Of a stretch of 18,413 nucleotides of DNA, positions 14,190 through 18,413 are shown piece by piece. How positions within the stretch are numbered: position 1 is the first letter of the stretch; each line of letters begins with the position of its first letter. Position numbers and translations under genes: made by a program. The DNA is from an uncultured Collinsella sp. (GTDB lineage: Bacteria; Actinomycetota; Coriobacteriia; Coriobacteriales; Coriobacteriaceae): NCBI GenBank assembly GCA_902468695.1, contig CABQZS010000104.1, forward strand, positions 1 through 18,413, in the 5' to 3' direction. Below the pieces are notes generated by a model. That model saw only the letters and a list, made by a program, of their open reading frames with translations. It was not told where the DNA came from and made no database searches.

Positions 14190-14229
14190 AAACCACCGCA
14201 AAGGGGGCCTTTGTGGTGGTTTTTGTTTT
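14190..14229 (+). terminator. Terminator after the ATPase gene, overlapping the end of the regulator gene
   Basis: AACCACCGCAAAGG (14191-14204) pairs with CCTTTGTGGTGGTT (14208-14221, one G-U pair) across GGG, and TTTGTTTT follows. The T tract contains the stop codon of the minus-strand regulator gene (14228-14230). It is a near copy of the terminator at 12766-12809; bases 14208-14233 are identical to 12788-12813. Confidence 0.8.
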
Positions 14230-15631
14230 AGGCGGAGGGGAAGGCCTTGGTGAGACCGGCGCGCGTCTGTGTGTCGGTCTTTTGGTAGATAGAGCTCAGG
14301 TGGCGCTGCACCATGCGCATCGAGATTCCAAGCTCCTCGGCGACCTGCTTAAGTGGACGTTCGTCCTGGGTTACGGCCACGAGTACATCAACTTCGCGCG
14401 GGGTGAGAGCGTGGTTGGCGATGAAGGCCTGGCGCTGCTCTTCGATGCTCGGCGCCGCCAGCGCCTCTTCGGCAAGCTGTTGATGTTTGCGCTCCTGCTC
14501 GGTTTGGGGTAGGCGGAACAGGCCGGTTGCCACGAATGCCGCGCAGGCGGCGACGAGCAAAACGAGCGCACCGATCATGATGAGGGCAACGTTGCCCGAG
14601 GTCACGAGGGCAAGCGAGATGCCTGATGTAGTGAACGCGCACGCGTTGTTGGCGGCGCGGCCCATGCCGGCCCAAAGGGCGGGCGCGTGCATGCGCGGTG
14701 CCAGCTGTGTAAAGGTGGCGGTAAAGAACGTGACAAAAAAGCCCGAGCTCAGGTAAAAAACGACAAGGCCCAGGTTAGGATCGGCGCCGGCTTCCACGGC
14801 CAGAATGGAAATGGTCGAGAGCACGGCAATGCCGAGCATGACAAGTCCCATGTATCGGCGCTCGGCAAGATCAAAGATAATGCCGGCGGCAAGGCCGCTC
14901 GCCGCCAAAAAGAGGCGCGGCCATGTTTGTACGGCAATGGTGCCGTGGGCGTTGGAGAGCGTGACAACGTTGTCGAGGGTCGAGAACAAGCAGGCAAGAA
15001 TCATGACGAGTGCGATGCTCCAGCATGCCTGTTTGGCGAGGGCATGAGAGGGCTCAACAAAGGGATTGGTGGCGGGGCTGGAGCTCTCGGCAGCCTTTTG
15101 AGGAACGAAGCTGAGGGCGGATACGGCGATAGTCGCTGCGCCAAGGACGATGAGCTCTGCGATACCGCCGCAATTGAGCAGGTTGATGGCGAACTGTATC
15201 AGGATGCCCGCGGCATAGGCCGCTCCTGCGCCAGTGGCGAGTTTGGGGTCATCCTGGAATGTCAACGAAAAGGCGTGGTGAGCAGCGGCACCCAGCAGAC
15301 CGAGCCCAAAGAATGCCACGCAGCCCAGAATCTCGAGGGCAAGCGGGGCCGTAGGGAACTGGACCTGGGTCAATCCCAGGATGGCGATGGGAACAGCGGC
15401 GTTGACGACTGCCAGTGAGTGGCCTTTGCGCTGTGCGAGCCCGAGCAGCGGCGCGTACCCGATAAAGCCGAGCACACTCGCACCCAGAATAAAGCCCTGC
15501 GCGATTACAACGCGTTCGGCACCGGCGAGCAGCCCGACGTTGACGTCGAAGCGAAACTCGGCGGCAAGGAAGGCGAAGGTGAAGAGCGCGAGTGCCAGAA
15601 GCGCGTTGATTTTAGGCCTGCTCAGGTTCAA
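14228..15631 (-). CDS. Membrane-integrated LuxR-family transcriptional regulator
   Basis: This 467-residue one-component regulator joins an integral membrane domain of about 12 hydrophobic helices (residues 8-385) to a cytoplasmic LuxR-type helix-turn-helix (about 407-465, LTPREVDVLVAVTQDERPLK then QVAEELGISMRMVQRHLSSIY). The architecture is widespread in Coriobacteriia, where most copies have no known ligand; the membrane part looks like a transporter fold and presumably senses a small molecule or membrane state. The start is a TTG (15629-15631) with AAAGGA six bases upstream on the minus strand; no ATG nearby has an equal ribosome site. A TACAAT-like -10 on the minus strand lies at 15669-15674 without a clear -35. 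It is transcribed divergently from the surface protein gene, so that gene is a natural candidate target, which is inference only. Confidence 0.87.
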   Translation of the reverse strand: MNLSRPKINALLALALFTFAFLAAEFRFDVNVGLLAGAERVVIAQGFILGASVLGFIGYAPLLGLAQRKGHSLAVVNAAVPIAILGLTQVQFPTAPLALEILGCVAFFGLGLLGAAAHHAFSLTFQDDPKLATGAGAAYAAGILIQFAINLLNCGGIAELIVLGAATIAVSALSFVPQKAAESSSPATNPFVEPSHALAKQACWSIALVMILACLFSTLDNVVTLSNAHGTIAVQTWPRLFLAASGLAAGIIFDLAERRYMGLVMLGIAVLSTISILAVEAGADPNLGLVVFYLSSGFFVTFFTATFTQLAPRMHAPALWAGMGRAANNACAFTTSGISLALVTSGNVALIMIGALVLLVAACAAFVATGLFRLPQTEQERKHQQLAEEALAAPSIEEQRQAFIANHALTPREVDVLVAVTQDERPLKQVAEELGISMRMVQRHLSSIYQKTDTQTRAGLTKAFPSA

Positions 15632-15733
15632 GGACGGTCCTTTGGGTGGACGAATGATCGTGTCCTCGATTGTAGCGTTCCCGGGACGAGTGTGGCGATG
15701 GTGAAATCATATTGAATGAAACCGCAGGTAGAG

Positions 15734-15761
15734 GCCTAGGTTCACATCTACGAACCTAGGC
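15734..15761. promoter_or_regulatory. 28-bp dyad, possible operator in divergent region
   Basis: GCCTAGGTTC (15734-15743) and GAACCTAGGC (15752-15761) are perfectly complementary across an 8-base centre. It lies between the membrane LuxR regulator and the surface protein, outside both known repeat families. It could be an operator for the regulator or a stable hairpin. A consensus -35 (TTGACA, 15774-15779) follows, but no matching -10 is found at normal spacing. Confidence 0.5.
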
Positions 15762-15785
15762 ATACGGAGTCATTTGACACATCTT

Positions 15786-15831
15786 GGTGGTACAGGACCA
15801 CCACAAAGAAGACAGGCACCTTTGTGGTGGT
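15786..15831 (+). repeat. Leader repeat with mutually exclusive hairpins before the surface protein
   Basis: GGTGGT (15786-15791) pairs with ACCACC (15797-15802). The same ACCACC, as part of ACCACCACAAAG (15797-15808), can instead pair over 12 bases with CTTTGTGGTGGT (15820-15831). The second stem is the CCACCACAAAG type seen in the terminators at 12766 and 14190, with a GACAG in its loop, but it has no T tract. The ribosome site AAGGAGG (15844-15850) follows 12 bases later. Confidence 0.7.
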
Positions 15832-15855
15832 GTCCCTACGACCAAGGAGGGCGTT

Positions 15856-18240
15856 ATGTGCGGAAGCCACTTTGATAAGCAAACCCAACGCGAGCGTACC
15901 TGCTCGCTGGTTCACGGTACCTGGCGTTGTGTGGGTGCCAAAATAGCTTGCGCCGGTGCGTGCGCGCTTATGGTCGGTCAGCTGCTGCTGCCGAGCGTGG
16001 CGCTGGCGACGGAATGCGCCGATCCCGCCGCTGGGACGGATGAGGTTGCCGCGGCTCCGGTGACGCCGACGGTTGCGGAGGATACGGCTGCAACGACCGC
16101 ACCAGCTGCTTCGACCGCGCCTGCAACCGATGCTGCTCCGGCGGCGCAAGCCACCGTTGAGCCTCAGCAGACGGCCCCGACTGGCGCCACTGATGAATCC
16201 AACGATGCGGCACCCGCTGAACAAAATACTCCCAGCGACAACGCCGCCACGCCGGCGAATGACGCCATCATGCCCTGCGGTGTGACCGATGTTGTTGGCG
16301 GCAGCGGCGTTAGGGTCAATATTACGGTGCGGAACAATTACACCGACATCAAGAAAGAAGAAACGATTGAGTATGTGGAGGGGATTGCCCTTGTAGATGG
16401 AGACCAGTCTGCTCTCGATGGTAGCGCTTTGACTTTTATCGGCCTGGGGGACTTGATCGTCCATGCGGCGTATGACAGTGCGAGCAATAAAACAACGCTT
16501 ACCCTGGATATCAGCAAGATTCAGAGACAGAAGGAGGAGCAGAAGTACTTTACGGAGTACAAGGAGAATAAGTCCAAGATGACGACCACCTATGATGGAT
16601 CCAAGCTTACGTATACGGGTACAGAGCCCGGGAATATCATCATCGGTGATCCGGACGACGCCTTTAAAGGAGACACCGAGGCGACCGGGAAACCCACTAT
16701 TAACGAGATCCGGGATGACTACTACACCCGCACCCATGTCTACGAGAGGGCGTGCCTTGTTATCCCGGCAGCGGAATCAGAATCGGAATCCATCTCCTTT
16801 GCCAATGTTCAGAATACGAACTTCAATTGGCAGCTGGATACTGGTCCGCAGGCGACGGCAGGTGTCCCTAACTACGATGCAGATAAATACGAAATCGCTT
16901 ATGAATGCTGGCAGGAATTTGAAAACAACGAACCCGTTGCTGCCTGGTATTCCGATAACGGCTCACATGGTTCCCTGCCGACTATTACAAAGTTTAAAAG
17001 CGGGAAAGAGTACGTGTATTCTCTTATGCTGAAGCCAAAAGACGGATATTCCTTCAGCGATGAAACCGTTGTTACCGTAAACGGGGAAACCGTAAAGTCG
17101 AGTCTAAGCGGAGAATTCCTGTATGTCCCTGCTATTAAAACAATTACGATGCCTGCTTCGTCGGAAAACGAAGCTCTTGAGAATCTAAACGTCAACGATG
17201 TGAAAACCGACTACGCGCCCGGCGAGGCGCCGCGTGCGACCGCGACGATTCCTGCCGCCGATGCCGATAAGTATGAGATCGCCTATGAGTGCTGGGAAGA
17301 GATGGATGGCAGCGACCCTGCGGAGCTCAAGCCCGTTGCCTTCTGGTATTCCGACCCCGCAAAGTACAAGCCGGGCATGAAGAAGATTGACCACTTCGAA
17401 GAGGGCAAGTTCTACAGGTATTCCGTCGAGCTGAGGCTCAAGGGCGACAATACCGTGGCCGATGACTGCAATATGAACGTCAACGGTCATTGGGCGCACC
17501 ACATCAAGACCGCCAACGGTGTCTTAGCGCCAAGTGCTGACTTTATGCTGTGCGAGCAGCCGATTGATGAATGGCGTGCCATCGACGTTATCGAGATCAA
17601 CGGTGCCACGACCACCTTTAAGGCAGGCGACAGGCCGGTCTTTACGGCGGGTACTCCGGCGGGTTCCGACTCTATTCTCCAGTGCGAGTTCTGGACGGGC
17701 AGCGACGGCAGCGAAGTAAATTCCGTTGAGTTCTGGGACCAGCACATCACCAACCATATCGACGCGTTTAAGCCCGGTGTGACCTATCGTTACGGCCTGT
17801 ACTTTAAGCCGGCGCGCGGTTTCTACTTTACGCCCAATACCAAGCTGAAGATCAATGGGGTTGAGTGTGGCTATCAGGTGGGCGAGGCAAGTGAGGTTGA
17901 TTCCGAGAGCGGTTGGACCTTCACCCTGTGGCTCAACACTGATCTGACGTTTACGCCCGAGGCCACGCCGGCTCCCGGTCCACAGCCCACGCCGGATCCC
18001 AATCCGACACCGCAGCCTGAGACCAAGCCCGAGGCCAAACCTGAAGCTAAGCCCTCGGCCAAGCCGGCTACGACCGCCACGGTGAGCAAGACGGTTGAGA
18101 AAGCCACGTCGGCCAAGAAGTCCGCCGCCGTCCTGGCCGCCACGGGTGACGCCACCGCGATGACGGTCACCGCCCTGGGCATCGCCGGTGCAACCGTAGC
18201 CGCCGCCGGCATCGCCGCGACCAAGCGTCGCAAGCGCTAG
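15856..18240 (+). CDS. Cell-wall-anchored surface protein with LAATG sorting signal
   Basis: This 794-residue secreted protein has an unknown ligand. It has an N-terminal signal peptide (cut probably after Ala51 in SVALA/TECAD), an Ala/Thr/Pro/Glu-rich low-complexity stalk (about 60-140), and a unique region (about 145-310). Three diverged repeats follow (about 315-430, 443-575 and 577-700), sharing a pattern of GxxP, DKYEIAYECW, WYSD or EFWD, FxxGxxYxY and a closing VNG. Then comes a wall-spanning Pro/Lys/Glu-rich tail (700-755). The C-terminus is a sorting signal: LAATG at 760-764, a hydrophobic run and KRRKR. The LAxTG form is associated with class E sortases in actinobacteria. The start is set by AAGGAGG (15844-15850). 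Bases about 16310-17200 use far more A/T-ending codons than the rest, suggesting a mosaic gene. I do not recognise the repeat domain; adhesion is plausible but unproven. Confidence 0.85.
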   Translation: MCGSHFDKQTQRERTCSLVHGTWRCVGAKIACAGACALMVGQLLLPSVALATECADPAAGTDEVAAAPVTPTVAEDTAATTAPAASTAPATDAAPAAQATVEPQQTAPTGATDESNDAAPAEQNTPSDNAATPANDAIMPCGVTDVVGGSGVRVNITVRNNYTDIKKEETIEYVEGIALVDGDQSALDGSALTFIGLGDLIVHAAYDSASNKTTLTLDISKIQRQKEEQKYFTEYKENKSKMTTTYDGSKLTYTGTEPGNIIIGDPDDAFKGDTEATGKPTINEIRDDYYTRTHVYERACLVIPAAESESESISFANVQNTNFNWQLDTGPQATAGVPNYDADKYEIAYECWQEFENNEPVAAWYSDNGSHGSLPTITKFKSGKEYVYSLMLKPKDGYSFSDETVVTVNGETVKSSLSGEFLYVPAIKTITMPASSENEALENLNVNDVKTDYAPGEAPRATATIPAADADKYEIAYECWEEMDGSDPAELKPVAFWYSDPAKYKPGMKKIDHFEEGKFYRYSVELRLKGDNTVADDCNMNVNGHWAHHIKTANGVLAPSADFMLCEQPIDEWRAIDVIEINGATTTFKAGDRPVFTAGTPAGSDSILQCEFWTGSDGSEVNSVEFWDQHITNHIDAFKPGVTYRYGLYFKPARGFYFTPNTKLKINGVECGYQVGEASEVDSESGWTFTLWLNTDLTFTPEATPAPGPQPTPDPNPTPQPETKPEAKPEAKPSAKPATTATVSKTVEKATSAKKSAAVLAATGDATAMTVTALGIAGATVAAAGIAATKRRKR

Positions 18241-18277
18241 GTTTTGATGACGGCGCCCATCCTCGGCTTTAGCAAAA

Positions 18278-18332
18278 TCTCAATCTGTAACACCAAACTG
18301 CCCAAAACGGCTCCAGGTGTTACAGATTGAGA
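18278..18332. repeat. 55-bp TCTCrATCTGTAACA dyad, copy 2
   Basis: TCTCAATCTGTAACACC (18278-18294) and GGTGTTACAGATTGAGA (18316-18332) are perfect 17-base complements round a 21-base centre unlike those of the other copies. It begins 37 bases after the surface protein stop. No T tract follows. Confidence 0.85.
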
Positions 18333-18358
18333 TGAACCGAATGGCCGCCAATCTAATG

Positions 18359-18413
18359 TCTCGATCTGTAACACCAGGCGGGGAATTTGACCTCTAACTG
18401 TTACAGATTGAGA
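18359..18413. repeat. 55-bp TCTCrATCTGTAACA dyad, copy 3
   Basis: TCTCGATCTGTAACA (18359-18373) pairs with TGTTACAGATTGAGA (18399-18413) with one G-U position. It follows copy 2 after 26 bases in the same arrangement, and its last base is the last base of the window, so anything further along the array is not visible. Confidence 0.85.

Noticed and set aside
15774..15802. Consensus -35 TTGACA before the surface protein
   Set aside because: No -10 element lies 16-18 bases downstream; TACAGG is only 11 bases away and the proper position reads ACCACC. It is kept only as a note on the dyad entry.
18278..18413. Possible CRISPR array at the right edge
   Set aside because: The conserved parts are inverted arms of one dyad, not direct repeats of 24-37 bases with unique spacers. 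The two units are separated by only 26 bases, and no cas gene is present.

Overview
The window looks like chromosomal DNA from a high-GC, gut-type member of the Coriobacteriia, most likely Collinsella or a close relative. This is an inference. It rests on the GC-rich codon use, a LuxR-type regulator fused to a 12-segment membrane domain (a family expanded in this class), a CmpB-type permease-like protein, a sortase and a sortase substrate with an LAATG-type motif, and frequent small palindromic repeats between genes. There is no rRNA, no tRNA, no CRISPR array and no recognisable transposase gene.

Layout. 1-1100: the 3' part of a class B-like sortase, then a small MoaE-like gene closed by a bidirectional hairpin. 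1120-2349 (minus): a polytopic CmpB-family membrane protein. 2570-6341: a purine block, purF, then purM and purN overlapping by 11 bases, ending in a terminator; these encode steps 1, 5 and 3 of IMP synthesis. 6419-8832: an orphan PTS IIA protein, a membrane-anchored PpiC-type foldase and a YqeY-family protein. 9058-12087: a complete polar amino acid ABC importer (ATPase, Tat-type lipoprotein receptor, two permeases), followed by a cytidylate-kinase-like protein. 12947-14062: an AAA ATPase with a C-terminal winged helix, bracketed by direct repeats and preceded by phased A-tract repeats. 14228-15631 (minus): the membrane LuxR regulator. 15856-18240: a 794-residue cell-wall-anchored surface protein with three diverged repeats of an unrecognised domain.

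The strongest unexplained signal lies between the genes. One family of palindromes carries a constant GGGGACAG/CTGTCCCC core, but each copy has a different self-complementary tail (near 6900, 8871, 12089, 12766, 15797, with fragments elsewhere). A second, unrelated family has three dyads of exactly 55 bp with TCTCrATCTGTAACA arms and unrelated centres (14104, 18278, 18359). Both sit at gene ends or in leaders, as REP-like elements do, and no mobilising enzyme is encoded in the window.

Nearly all protein calls come from motifs read directly in the translations. Substrate specificities, operon limits and promoter calls are inference.
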